DNA from: Flavobacteria bacterium RIFCSPLOWO2_12_FULL_35_11
GTDB taxonomy: Bacteria; Bacteroidota; Bacteroidia; Flavobacteriales; Flavobacteriaceae
DNA: 48,650 nucleotides
NCBI GenBank assembly: GCA_001800975.1
Contig: MGWK01000061.1
Span: 1-48,650, forward strand
Reading direction: 5' to 3'
Numbering within the stretch: the first letter of the stretch is position 1; every line of letters begins with the position of its first letter. A model generated the notes under the pieces. That model did not search any database, had not been told where the DNA came from, and was given only the letters and a program-made list of their open reading frames with translations. Shown one piece after another: positions 9,101-17,234 of the stretch. The translations under genes and the position numbers were made by a program.

Positions 9101-9174
9101 TACATTATTAAAAATATAAAAATACTGGCTAACCAAATGGAACGTTTGTGTGTAAAAACTTTGTTTATTTTCAT
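6148..9174 (-). CDS. Large exported protein with two amidohydrolase domains, only the second intact
   Basis: A 1008-residue protein with a signal peptide or membrane anchor (about 10-28) and two amidohydrolase-type domains. The first (about 45-435) reads YPSFIDIFNTYG at 97-108, without the HxH metal motif. A beta-rich linker resembling a small lipocalin-like fold covers about 440-535. The second domain (about 573-960) is complete: AGIIDEHSH with H635 and H637, H795 in SCHAY, H821 in THVLEG and D875 in NSDSAE, the ligand set of imidazolonepropionase-like hydrolases and metallo-dipeptidases. It should hydrolyse an amide or peptide bond, but the substrate cannot be read from sequence. It is 23 bases downstream of the aminotransferase gene and 14 upstream of the second amidohydrolase. 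Confidence 0.88.
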   Translation of the reverse strand: MKINKVFTHKRSIWLASIFIFLIMYTGSSQVTFPDNDISDHRSNKFAITNATIIYTPGMMLQNATLLIRDGHIEKVASTKSVPLGYTEIDAKGKYIYPSFIDIFNTYGMPEVKRPPRANSEQMQTNTKGSYNSNESIKSEYNASEHFLIDKKQAQLFRQQGFGLISTFRPDGIARGTASLVALGETNENNEMLQTDAATHFSMNKGSSTQDYPASPMGSIALLRQTYYDAQWYGQFKDKPFNDQSLDAILETKNLPQIFETNGWLQALSAQKIANEFNIDYIIKGGGDEYQRIDEIKALNATFIIPLNFPEAYNVSSPFDTERISLADLKHWELAPANPARLEEKGIEFVITSHGLKNSDNFLSNLRKAVKYGLSPKHALNSLTLLPAKLLGQEDKIGTLESGKLANFLITSGDIFADNTVIYENWVQGKKYIVDQEVDSSILGTYTLSVDGEDYSLVVENVKKGYNAIILSKNSIEIKTDFKLSGDMVTIQFNKDSESFYRLEGWVNNDTEKMVIQGKGQRNDGKWIEWGATKIKDPLQNVANQQKEMPLLKRELGDVIFPFVAFGSSEKPKQQDVLIKNATVWTNEKEGILTETDVLLKGGKISQIGKNINAPNIKIIDGKGKHLTAGIIDEHSHIALTSINETAIVSAMVRMTDVLNSELINIYSSLAGGVVAAQILHGSSDAIGGQSALIKLRWGENPEGLQIENAKPTIKFALGENPKRASRGASIRFPRSLMGMEQVYTDAFTQAVAYKKNWQEFNALKKKDNTVKPRVDLVNQVLLEVMEGKRFISCHAYQQGEMLMLMDVAERFNFKINTFTHVLEGYRIADKMLEHGVGGSTFSDKWNFKWETRNAIPYNATIMHNEGVVTAINSDSAETIRHLNQEAAKSIKYGNMSEEDALKLVTLNPAKLLHLDDTMGSIKVGKSADVVLWSDNPLSIYAKAEKTIIDGTVYFDIEKDIQLRKDIQTERTRIINAMKKEIKSGANVLPRISTPQPELTCEYIEAQN

Positions 9175-9197
9175 GTTATTCTATTTTAATGGTAAAA

Positions 9198-10679
9198 TTA
9201 TACTTCGAAAAATGTTGATACATCTATAATATATTTGGCTTCATCCTTGTGATAAAATTCGTTGGACACAGGTGAATATTCATAATCTTTTATCCACTCA
9301 TTGACATTTTTAATAATACTCTGAATTGCTTCTAAAATATATTGCAATTCCTTGTTGGTCATAGTGGGGTGCAGTGATAAACGAACCCAACCCGGTTTAT
9401 GTGAGAGGTCGCCACTATCTATTTCATCGGTAATTTGTTTGGATTGTTCTTTGCTTACTTCCAATAATAAATGCCCATAAGTCCCAGCACATGAACAGCC
9501 TCCCCTTACTTGAATTCCAAACCTGTCATTCAATAATTTAACGACTAAATTATAATGCACGTTTTCTATATAAAATGAGAACGCCCCCAATCTATATCTA
9601 ACATCATTGGCAAGTAAATGTAACCCAGACATGTTTGATAATTTCTCGAAACATTCCTTAACAAGTTCATTTTCACGAATGCGAATTTTTTCCACAGTCA
9701 TTTTTTCCTTCAGCTTAATTGCCAAACTTGCTTTTATGGCCTGCAAAAACCCAGGTGTGCCACCATCTTCCCGCACTTCAATATTGTCAAAATAACTATG
9801 TCCGCCCCAAGGATTGGTCCAAGTTACGGTGCCTCCACCGGGATGATCGGGAATTCGGTTTTTATATAAGGATTTATTAAAAACAAGTACGCCCGCACTG
9901 CCAGGTCCTCCTAAAAATTTATGGGGGGAAAAAAATATGGCATCCAAATGTTGACGATCTTTTTCAGGATGCATGTCTATATTTACATAAGGAGCCGAAG
10001 CCGCAAAATCCACAAAACAATATCCTCCATTTTTATGCATTATTTCAGCCAATTCATGATAATTAGACCCAATTCCTGTTACATTGGAACAAGCGGTAAA
10101 TGACCCAATTTTTACTTTTCTATTTTTGTATTTTTCCAATTCTTTTGTCAAATTATTTGCATCTACAAATAATTTTTCAGAAGGTTCTAATACGACAACA
10201 TCAGCAATGGTTTCTAACCAAGTAGTCTGGTTGGAATGATGCTCCATGTGGGTCAAAAAAACTACTGGTCGCTCTTCTTCAGGAATCTGAATTTGGTTGA
10301 AATATTTTTCAGGAATTTTGAGCCCCAATATGCGCTGAAATTTACATAAAACACCTGTCATGCCTGAATCGGATGTAATAATAACGTCATCCGATGATGC
10401 ATTAACATGTTTTTTAATTACCGAATGTGCTTCATGGTATAAAGAGGTCATTAACCGCCCTGTATGACTGGCTTCTGAATGAGTATTGCCAACCATTGGT
10501 CCTATATGGTCCAGTAATATGATTTCTATGGGCTTGTATAATCTTCCGCTCGCAATCCAATCGGCATAAACAAGAGGTTTAATTCCATAAGGTGTATTAA
10601 TGGTTGCATCTATCCCGATGGTATTCTCCCTGAAACTATGAAAATATTTTTCTAATGTTGTGTGTTTCTCTTCAACCAT
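9198..10679 (-). CDS. Class-V aminotransferase-fold PLP enzyme (cysteine desulfurase-like)
   Basis: A 493-residue cytoplasmic protein of fold-type I, class V. The PLP lysine is K254 in FFSPHKFLGGPGSAG. H148 in THMEHHSN stacks on the cofactor in related enzymes, and D224 in VDFAASAP binds its ring nitrogen. A cysteine-containing loop RGGCSCAGTYG (about 392-402) sits where cysteine desulfurases and selenocysteine lyases carry the catalytic Cys, so sulfur removal or a lyase reaction is possible. Class V also includes aminotransferases and epimerases, and the exact activity is unclear. It is the first gene of the operon that continues into the amidohydrolases, suggesting it handles an amino acid freed from the imported compound. 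Confidence 0.82.
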   Translation of the reverse strand: MVEEKHTTLEKYFHSFRENTIGIDATINTPYGIKPLVYADWIASGRLYKPIEIILLDHIGPMVGNTHSEASHTGRLMTSLYHEAHSVIKKHVNASSDDVIITSDSGMTGVLCKFQRILGLKIPEKYFNQIQIPEEERPVVFLTHMEHHSNQTTWLETIADVVVLEPSEKLFVDANNLTKELEKYKNRKVKIGSFTACSNVTGIGSNYHELAEIMHKNGGYCFVDFAASAPYVNIDMHPEKDRQHLDAIFFSPHKFLGGPGSAGVLVFNKSLYKNRIPDHPGGGTVTWTNPWGGHSYFDNIEVREDGGTPGFLQAIKASLAIKLKEKMTVEKIRIRENELVKECFEKLSNMSGLHLLANDVRYRLGAFSFYIENVHYNLVVKLLNDRFGIQVRGGCSCAGTYGHLLLEVSKEQSKQITDEIDSGDLSHKPGWVRLSLHPTMTNKELQYILEAIQSIIKNVNEWIKDYEYSPVSNEFYHKDEAKYIIDVSTFFEV

Positions 10680-10797
10680 ATTTTAAAAGTTAAGAATTTC
10701 TAAAAAATTTACTGATTCAAATTATATATTCCCCAGTATTAGCCGTTTGCATCAAACACTCTCAATTCAATTACAATCAACAGCCAGAAGACTCATT

Positions 10798-10809
10798 CTG
10801 TTTAAACAG
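10798..10809. promoter_or_regulatory. Perfect 12-bp palindrome upstream of the aminotransferase operon
   Basis: CTGTTTAAACAG is its own reverse complement and lies about 120 bases upstream of the aminotransferase start. Its symmetry suits a dimeric regulator, but no other copy supports it as an operator. The rest of 10680-10872 shows no clear -33/-7 pair and no gene. Confidence 0.25.
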
Positions 10810-10872
10810 TCCATTCACTTATATTGTAACATATATGCTTTACAGCCTCTAATACTTTAATATTATTATAAG

Positions 10873-10918
10873 CCAATACACCCTAGGGTTAAATAACTAA
10901 AACCCCAGGCTATATTGG
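10873..10918 (-). terminator. Strong stem-loop after susD
   Basis: Bases 10873-10888 pair with 10903-10918 at 15 of 16 positions (two are G-T) around a 14-base loop, starting 16 bases past the susD stop codon. There is no long T-run, but position and stability suggest a transcript end or an RNA-protecting hairpin. It separates susCD from the downstream catabolic operon. Confidence 0.6.
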
Positions 10919-10933
10919 TAAGATTAGATAGGA

Positions 10934-12331
10934 TTACTGGTTTACCTTGGTAACCGCAAATAAACCTGGGTCAACCGGTGCCATTTGATTGGACAGCGTT
11001 TCACTATCGGGATATAGAAATCGTTCCACATTTTGAGTTGCAGTTGCTGTATTTAAAGGAAATTGTACGGCAATATCCATATCGCTTTTTCTCAGCCTTC
11101 TGGAATCATCAAAGGGCATAAAAGTAGTAAATCCTGAAATGTAACGTTCTTCAATGATCTCCCTCAACAAAGCCCTGTCAGCATTTATTCCATCCATATT
11201 TTCCATACCGCCGGCATCAAAATCTGATGCAATATAGGCACTGTAAAAATATGGTGATGACGAAAAACTAGCGTTCAAAAAAGCTCCAGTGTTAAGAAAG
11301 GCACGAAGGGTGTTTAAATGTCCTAAACCCGTTGCAAAACTTTGGGTACGCGCTCCAGCTTCGGCAAGGATAAGCAGGTTTTCTTGATAAGTAATAATTG
11401 GCTGTGGTTCAAGTTCATGTGCGACACCAAAATTGGCAGTAGGGCCACTGTTATTGATTGTATAATATCCCAAACGTGCTGTTTCATTGGTTTTGGCATT
11501 ATTACGTGAGATACCGCTGCTGCTATTCAATAACTGAATTAAATGACTATTCCCTGTACCTACATTTGGAGTATTACTCAACGAGATGAAATACTTATTT
11601 TTAACACTGGTTTCACCAGAAGTATTTAAAGGTTTAAACATCATACTGTTAGCTTTGGATGAAATACCATTTTGTGCAGCAGCATAGGCCTTGTCATATT
11701 CCTTTGTGTGCATATAATAGCGTGCTTTGAGTGTCCACGCCGACTGCAGCCATTTTATTCTGTTTCCACTAAAAATATAATCAGTATGGATTACACTTCC
11801 AGTTGCATTTTCAAGATTATCAATAGCTTCTTGCAGAAGTATTTGTAAATTATCAAAAACTGCTATTTGGCCATCAAACTTAGGATCTTCAACATCACTT
11901 AGCGCTTCCACATAAGGCACATCTCCAAATAAAGAAGCGTAGGTTCCAATAACGTGTGCTTCCATCACTTTTGTAATGCCTTGATAAAATGGATTTTCGG
12001 TTGTTCTACTGCGAACCTCTCGCATAGGGGTAAGCACGCTCTGATAACCAGCCCAACTAAACGTTGAGCTTGTAACATTATAGAGATACCTTTCGTATTC
12101 AACTTGCTCAAATCCAACCAATTGACCTGAATAGTAACCAGCAATTCGGCTAGTATAACCCAAATGAATATCAATGATAGATAATTCTGCGCCATTAACG
12201 AAAAGACCTGGATCAATATCATCAAGAGTTAGTTGATTGGGATTATTATTTAGGTCATCAACAAGTCCCTCACAACTACTTAAAAGCATCGTTGCTAAAA
12301 CAAATATGTATTTAATATATATAGATTTCAT
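10934..12331 (-). CDS. SusD/RagB-family nutrient-binding outer-membrane lipoprotein
   Basis: A 465-residue surface lipoprotein that would lid the adjacent SusC channel and bind the nutrient. A lipoprotein signal with lipobox LLSSC (Cys about residue 20) is followed by DDLNNNPNQLTLDD, a typical SusD start. Helical TPR-like segments follow (for example WLQSAWTLKARYYMHTKEYDKAYAAAQNG near 205-235), and the C-terminus has the usual EIIEERYISGF element. Overall it resembles the SusD-like_2 branch. It is 10 bases downstream of susC and is the last gene before a stem-loop. Substrate specificity cannot be read; the downstream peptidase and amidohydrolase genes argue for a peptide or amide rather than a glycan. 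Confidence 0.9.
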   Translation of the reverse strand: MKSIYIKYIFVLATMLLSSCEGLVDDLNNNPNQLTLDDIDPGLFVNGAELSIIDIHLGYTSRIAGYYSGQLVGFEQVEYERYLYNVTSSTFSWAGYQSVLTPMREVRSRTTENPFYQGITKVMEAHVIGTYASLFGDVPYVEALSDVEDPKFDGQIAVFDNLQILLQEAIDNLENATGSVIHTDYIFSGNRIKWLQSAWTLKARYYMHTKEYDKAYAAAQNGISSKANSMMFKPLNTSGETSVKNKYFISLSNTPNVGTGNSHLIQLLNSSSGISRNNAKTNETARLGYYTINNSGPTANFGVAHELEPQPIITYQENLLILAEAGARTQSFATGLGHLNTLRAFLNTGAFLNASFSSSPYFYSAYIASDFDAGGMENMDGINADRALLREIIEERYISGFTTFMPFDDSRRLRKSDMDIAVQFPLNTATATQNVERFLYPDSETLSNQMAPVDPGLFAVTKVNQ

Positions 12332-12341
12332 AGTTTAAGAT

Positions 12342-15300
12342 TTAAAAATTAACTTGAAGATTAAACAATATAGATCGAGTGCCTGGATTATTGAAATAAT
12401 TCATCCCAGAAGCATTACTAACCCCATAGTTATTAGTTTCTGGATCCACATCAATAACATCTGTCCAAAGTATAAGATCTCTACCAGTAACAGAAACCCT
12501 TAAAGATTCGAGTGAAAGTTTAGACGATACTTTAAGTCCATTAAATGTATATCCCAAAGTAACGTTACGCAGTTTGGTCCAAGTTGCATCTTCAATAATA
12601 AGGTCGTTAAGTTTGTTAAAGCCTAATCCAGCTCCAATACCACGATAATATTTTTCATCAAGAAGAACATTTCCAGCACCAAAATCTTCTATATTACCAC
12701 GAACAGTTGTTCCTGCTGTAAAAACAGTGCCAGCTATATTTGTTAAATCTTCGGTAAGTGTTATTTCTTTCGCTACATTAACATGATTTCCAAAACCATA
12801 AAGTACAAGATTGGTTCTATTGATGTATTCCCCACCTTGTGAGTGCTCAAACAGAAAACTAAAATCGAGCCCTTTCCAATTTAGATCCATACCTAGACCA
12901 CCACGCCAATCTGGATTAGGGTCTCCAAGTACTCTCCTATTGAGATCTAATTGCGGAAAACCTCTGGCATCCAGTGCTATACTGCCGTCATCATTGCGTA
13001 GTGATCCCGGCAACCAAAAAGAACTCATTGGATAACCTTTAACCGCTTTGGAAGTCCCTCCAATATCAACAGTTTCCGCCCCGGCAATATCAACTACCAA
13101 ATTTTTGTTATTGTTAAAATTGGCATTTAATGAAACTTTAAAATCTTCGATATCTACAATTATACCGTTAAGGTCTAATTCAAAACCTTTATTTTCTATT
13201 ACAGCTGCATTGGTATATTTGGTAGTATATCCCGAACTTGGATTCGTGTTTACCGCAAAAAGGATGTCCTTTGTTTCATTTTCATAATAGGTTAACCCCA
13301 AACTTAACCTGTTTTTAAAAAACCTTAAATCTGTTCCAACTTCCCATTCAGTTTTTATTTCAGGTTTCAAATTAGAATTTCCTTTTTCAGAGTCAACTAA
13401 ATAACTGCCTCCAAAAGTTGCAAAACCGGTAGTTGCCAAGGTATTGAATTTATAAGGAGCAGGCTGTATTCCCACTTTTCCCCATGCAACCCGTAATTTC
13501 CCAAAGCTTAAGGTTTCTGATTCAATTATATCGCTAAATTGCCAGGCCACATCTGCCGATGGATAAAAGTAACTTCCTTTTATAGTGGATGCGGCCTCTA
13601 ATGCTCCTGAAACATTAACGAACAGTTGATCGAATAAATTGAACCCTAAAATACCATATCCCCGATTGGAACGTATATTTGTTTCGGATCTACCCCAAGA
13701 TGAGGCTGAATTATTTGGGTTAAGGGCAGGAGTAGGAAGGCTCGCATCTACAGCAAAAGGGCTAATGGTATTGCTGTTAAAAAATCGTAGTCTGTCATTG
13801 TAGTTTACCCCTAAAGTTGCTGTTAGATCTACATTTTCGGTAATATTTTGCGTTGCTATCGCTATACCGTCAAAGTTAATCTCTCTATTATTAATATCAG
13901 TTTTATTCCACGAGCTTGAATTTGTAACTGCTGAACCCACTGGAAAAAAGGAGCTTCTGGAATCTGTATAATAATCCAAACCACCTCTTAAAATGATTTT
14001 TAACCAATTTAATGGATCCATTGTTAACTCTGGAGATATTATAAATCGATTCACCTCTGTAGGTGCTTTTTGCTCATTTATGGTCCATAAAGGGTTATTA
14101 TATATCGGCGCCAGTGTTTCCCCTAGATGTCTGCGGTAAGTACGCTGTCTGTTGGGAGAAACAGTGCCGTTACTTGCTACATAGGTTCCTATATAATCAG
14201 TAATATCAAAATCTGGAGATGTTCTCAATAGCCCTAACAAAACACCATTTGTAGTTTCCCCGGCTTGCACTATTTGGTTAGCGGCTGTATTTGTATAAGC
14301 TATTTTATTGCTCCAACTCAACCAGTCGGCAAGTTTTATTTGAGAATTTAACCGTAAGTTATGTCTTTTGTAATCGGAATTTCTGATGATCCCTTCTTGA
14401 TTAAGGTTTTCATAACTAAAGAAATATGAAGCCTTCTCGCCACCGCCACTTACTGAAATATTATGTTGGGCAAAGGTACCGTTTTGGAAAACCTGATCGA
14501 AATTACTTTCAACAAAAGTTTCTTGGGAATTTTTTTGGGTTACGGGATAATAGATATTCCCTGTGGTGTTTGAAATAAAGTATTGCCCTGATTCATTGAC
14601 TACATCGGCTCCACCTAAACGATCAGAAATCTTGTCTCCCCATGATTCAGCAACAGCAATATTTCTGACACCATTTTGTCCTTGGCCATACTGATCTTGT
14701 AATCGCGTTCTTACGCTAATCTCGTCAGTTGAATGTGTAAAGGAATATTGCACTGTAGGTTTCTTCCCTAAACTTCCGTTATTGGTAGTAATAACAATAA
14801 CGCCATTCGCAGCTCGTGAACCCCATAGTGCCGCCGCTGAAGCGCCTTTTAAAACCTGAACGGTTTTAATGTCTTTGGCGTTGATATCATCCAATCTGGA
14901 TTGCCGACTTAGTGTAACATCTCCATCATTATCATTACTGACAGGAACACCATCCAAGATAATTAAAGGCTGGCTTGCGCCTTGTATGGTATTGGCACCT
15001 CTAATTTGGATTGAGGAACCCGACCCAGGATCTCCATTAGATTTACCGATTCGTACACCAGAAGCTTTACCTGACAAGGAATTAATAATTCCTGTTTCAC
15101 CTGACTTAGTAACAGCTTCACTTTTAACAATAGAGCTGGTTGACCCAGATTCGTCAACAAATAACTTTGTCCCAATGGCTGTAACAATTACTTCTTTTAG
15201 CTCAGCAACATCCTCCAGCAAAACAATATTTATTTTTACCTTATTACTTGTTGCGACCTCTTGCGTAACATACCCTAAATAAGAAAAAACCAGCACATCA

Positions 15301-15824
15301 TTACTGCCAGCGACAATGGAATAATTTCCCTCAAAATCACTAGTAACACCTTTATTTGTTCCCTTAATAACGACATTAACTCCTGGTAAAGGCATCCCGT
15401 TTTTGTCTGTAATATGCCCGACAATTTGTTGTTGTAGCAGTGAACTTGGATTCTCAAGTATTTTTTCTAAAATAATAGTTTTATTATCAGACACGCTAAA
15501 TTTAAAATCTCCATAAGCAAGGCTTTTCTCAAGCAACTTATCGGCTTTGATTGTCCCTCTATTAAGATAAATTTTAGGAGCATTTTTAAACAAACCTTCT
15601 TGATAGATAAATGTGTAATCGGTTTGGTATTTAATTAAATCAAAAACTTCATCTATTGTAAGCGTTTTATCTTTCTCTATTACAATTTTCGCGTTTTGCG
15701 ACAAAATATTATTTGGCGTAAAAGCAAAAATTGTTGAACAGAATAAGAAAATAAAGGTTCTCATGATATTTACTAAGAGTTTTTTTCTATTGCTGAAAAA
15801 AATTTTATTTAATTTAATTTTCAT
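12342..15824 (-). CDS. SusC/RagA-family TonB-dependent outer-membrane transporter
   Basis: An 1160-residue transporter that would import the SusD-bound ligand using TonB energy. In order: a signal sequence (about 20-43, MRTFIFLFCSTIFAF), an STN domain (about 48-118) able to signal to the FecR anti-sigma factor, a carboxypeptidase-regulatory-like beta domain (about 135-203; GVNVVIKGTNKGVTSDFEGN), the plug (about 215-350; IQIRGANTIQG and PLIILDGVPV) and a long beta-barrel ending in an aromatic strand (FNLQVNF). The STN domain fits the neighbouring fecR and sigma genes. ATGs at 15824 and about 15764 are both possible; the second lies closer to the signal peptide. Confidence 0.93.
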   Translation of the reverse strand: MKIKLNKIFFSNRKKLLVNIMRTFIFLFCSTIFAFTPNNILSQNAKIVIEKDKTLTIDEVFDLIKYQTDYTFIYQEGLFKNAPKIYLNRGTIKADKLLEKSLAYGDFKFSVSDNKTIILEKILENPSSLLQQQIVGHITDKNGMPLPGVNVVIKGTNKGVTSDFEGNYSIVAGSNDVLVFSYLGYVTQEVATSNKVKINIVLLEDVAELKEVIVTAIGTKLFVDESGSTSSIVKSEAVTKSGETGIINSLSGKASGVRIGKSNGDPGSGSSIQIRGANTIQGASQPLIILDGVPVSNDNDGDVTLSRQSRLDDINAKDIKTVQVLKGASAAALWGSRAANGVIVITTNNGSLGKKPTVQYSFTHSTDEISVRTRLQDQYGQGQNGVRNIAVAESWGDKISDRLGGADVVNESGQYFISNTTGNIYYPVTQKNSQETFVESNFDQVFQNGTFAQHNISVSGGGEKASYFFSYENLNQEGIIRNSDYKRHNLRLNSQIKLADWLSWSNKIAYTNTAANQIVQAGETTNGVLLGLLRTSPDFDITDYIGTYVASNGTVSPNRQRTYRRHLGETLAPIYNNPLWTINEQKAPTEVNRFIISPELTMDPLNWLKIILRGGLDYYTDSRSSFFPVGSAVTNSSSWNKTDINNREINFDGIAIATQNITENVDLTATLGVNYNDRLRFFNSNTISPFAVDASLPTPALNPNNSASSWGRSETNIRSNRGYGILGFNLFDQLFVNVSGALEAASTIKGSYFYPSADVAWQFSDIIESETLSFGKLRVAWGKVGIQPAPYKFNTLATTGFATFGGSYLVDSEKGNSNLKPEIKTEWEVGTDLRFFKNRLSLGLTYYENETKDILFAVNTNPSSGYTTKYTNAAVIENKGFELDLNGIIVDIEDFKVSLNANFNNNKNLVVDIAGAETVDIGGTSKAVKGYPMSSFWLPGSLRNDDGSIALDARGFPQLDLNRRVLGDPNPDWRGGLGMDLNWKGLDFSFLFEHSQGGEYINRTNLVLYGFGNHVNVAKEITLTEDLTNIAGTVFTAGTTVRGNIEDFGAGNVLLDEKYYRGIGAGLGFNKLNDLIIEDATWTKLRNVTLGYTFNGLKVSSKLSLESLRVSVTGRDLILWTDVIDVDPETNNYGVSNASGMNYFNNPGTRSILFNLQVNF

Positions 15825-15875
15825 AAATTTGCATATTAGTTGATTGATTAAACAAATTAATTAATTAATACTCAA

Positions 15876-15925
15876 AAAAGGGAGGGATAGTGGTACTTTG
15901 ATCGGTGTAAACTTCGTTCCCTTTT
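15876..15925 (-). terminator. Possible attenuator hairpin between fecR and susC
   Basis: On the minus strand AAAAGGGA (15925-15918), just past the fecR stop, can pair with TCCCTTTT (15883-15876), which runs into a T-rich stretch, with a 34-base loop. The stem is only 8 bp. It could lower readthrough from fecR into susC or be chance. Confidence 0.3.
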
Positions 15926-15929
15926 ATTT

Positions 15930-17186
15930 TTATTTTAAAATTATTGTATTGTTTTTTATTTCATAGGCATTAATAGATTTAGTGGTTTTTAAAGTTAATA
16001 GAATATCCTCTATATTTTGGTTTTTACTTAATACTCCAACAAATTTAACTTCTTCAAGATCTTTATTAGAAAAAATAACTTCAGTGTCATACCATCGGGA
16101 CAACACTTTCATAATATCTTTTAATGACCTGTTTTTAAAGCTAAAAATTCCGTCTTTCCATGAGATTTCATTATAAACATCAACAAAAACAACTGCTAAA
16201 TTTTTATCGCCAATATTTACAATGGATTGTTGATTTGGGTATAATTTCGCCTTATTAGAGCCAAAATCCACAACCACTTTTCCTTCGACCAGTGTTGTGT
16301 AAATACTATTTTCGTCGGAATATGCCTTAATATTAAATTCTGTTCCCAATACTTCAACTTCTTGTGTTTTTGTCAGGACTTTAAATTTTGAACCCTTGTG
16401 ATGGGTACTGGAAGCAACATCAAAATAGGCTTCACCATAAATTAACTCTACCTGGCGTGTTTCGCCTTCAATAAATTCCACAGGATATTTAATTCTAGTT
16501 TCAGAATTTAACCAAACTTTAGTGCTGTCAGATAATTGCACATAAAACTGACCCCCTCTCGGGATGGTTAAATAATTATATGTGACAGCTGGTTTTGAAG
16601 TGCTGTTGGATTTAGACTTGCTGTGATATACCAGTTCTGCTCCGTTGCCATTCACGTTTTTGGTTTGGTAGTTTTGTCCTTTTTCCAGAGTAATGTCGGA
16701 GCCGTCCTGCAACGTTAAGATTGCCTTATTGGTGCCTATCTGGATTGTTTTGTTTACATTGTTTGTAATGATGGGCTCTACATTTGGCGCACCCCCACCT
16801 TTATTTAAAAAAATAGTTAAAGATACCATTAATAGAATGGATGCGGCCGAGATAAATATTATAACCTTTTTCCTTTTTCTTTTAAAGGAAACTCTTTTCT
16901 CTTGTTTTATTTGATGCATTATTTTTTGCTCGGCCTTTTCTAAATCATAAGTTTTTAGATGCTCTTCTATAGCTACATTAACTTTTATATACTCTGAAAA
17001 AACAGATTTATTCTCAGGATTTTCAATCCACGTTTCTAAATACTCTAATTCTTCCTTTGAAATATCAAAAGTATCATTAGAAAGAAATTTGACAATTAAG
17101 GGTTCTATGTTCACTTTTAGGTGTTTTTTTTGTGCTTTAATATTCCTAATACAAAAGTCAACCTCCTTTACCCCTAAATAACTCAA
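15930..17186 (-). CDS. FecR-family anti-sigma factor
   Basis: An inner-membrane anti-sigma factor of up to 418 residues. The cytoplasmic N-terminal part (about 25-100) should bind the ECF sigma factor. A single membrane segment lies at about 107-127 (VIIFISAASILLMVSLTIFL) after a basic stretch. The periplasmic FecR domain is about 200-300 (LTIPRGGQFYVQLSDSTKVW; VEVLGTEFNIKAY). A C-terminal DUF4974-type domain (about 345-415) would contact the STN domain of SusC. A GTG at 17114, giving VNIEPLIVKFL, is an alternative start closer to the usual N-terminus and would leave a longer promoter region. Unusually, it is divergent from its sigma gene and co-directional with susC and susD. Confidence 0.9.
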   Translation of the reverse strand: MSYLGVKEVDFCIRNIKAQKKHLKVNIEPLIVKFLSNDTFDISKEELEYLETWIENPENKSVFSEYIKVNVAIEEHLKTYDLEKAEQKIMHQIKQEKRVSFKRKRKKVIIFISAASILLMVSLTIFLNKGGGAPNVEPIITNNVNKTIQIGTNKAILTLQDGSDITLEKGQNYQTKNVNGNGAELVYHSKSKSNSTSKPAVTYNYLTIPRGGQFYVQLSDSTKVWLNSETRIKYPVEFIEGETRQVELIYGEAYFDVASSTHHKGSKFKVLTKTQEVEVLGTEFNIKAYSDENSIYTTLVEGKVVVDFGSNKAKLYPNQQSIVNIGDKNLAVVFVDVYNEISWKDGIFSFKNRSLKDIMKVLSRWYDTEVIFSNKDLEEVKFVGVLSKNQNIEDILLTLKTTKSINAYEIKNNTIILK

Positions 17187-17190
17187 ATAA

Positions 17191-17212
17191 AATTTACAAT
17201 TAATTTACAATT
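17191..17212. promoter_or_regulatory. 11-bp tandem repeat in the sigma/fecR divergent region
   Basis: AATTTACAATT is repeated exactly and without a gap at 17191-17201 and 17202-17212. The 11-base period is about one helical turn, so two protein subunits could bind the same DNA face. It lies between the divergent fecR and ECF sigma genes and may control either. Confidence 0.35.
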
Positions 17213-17234
17213 AAATAATTAAAATAAAAGTTAT

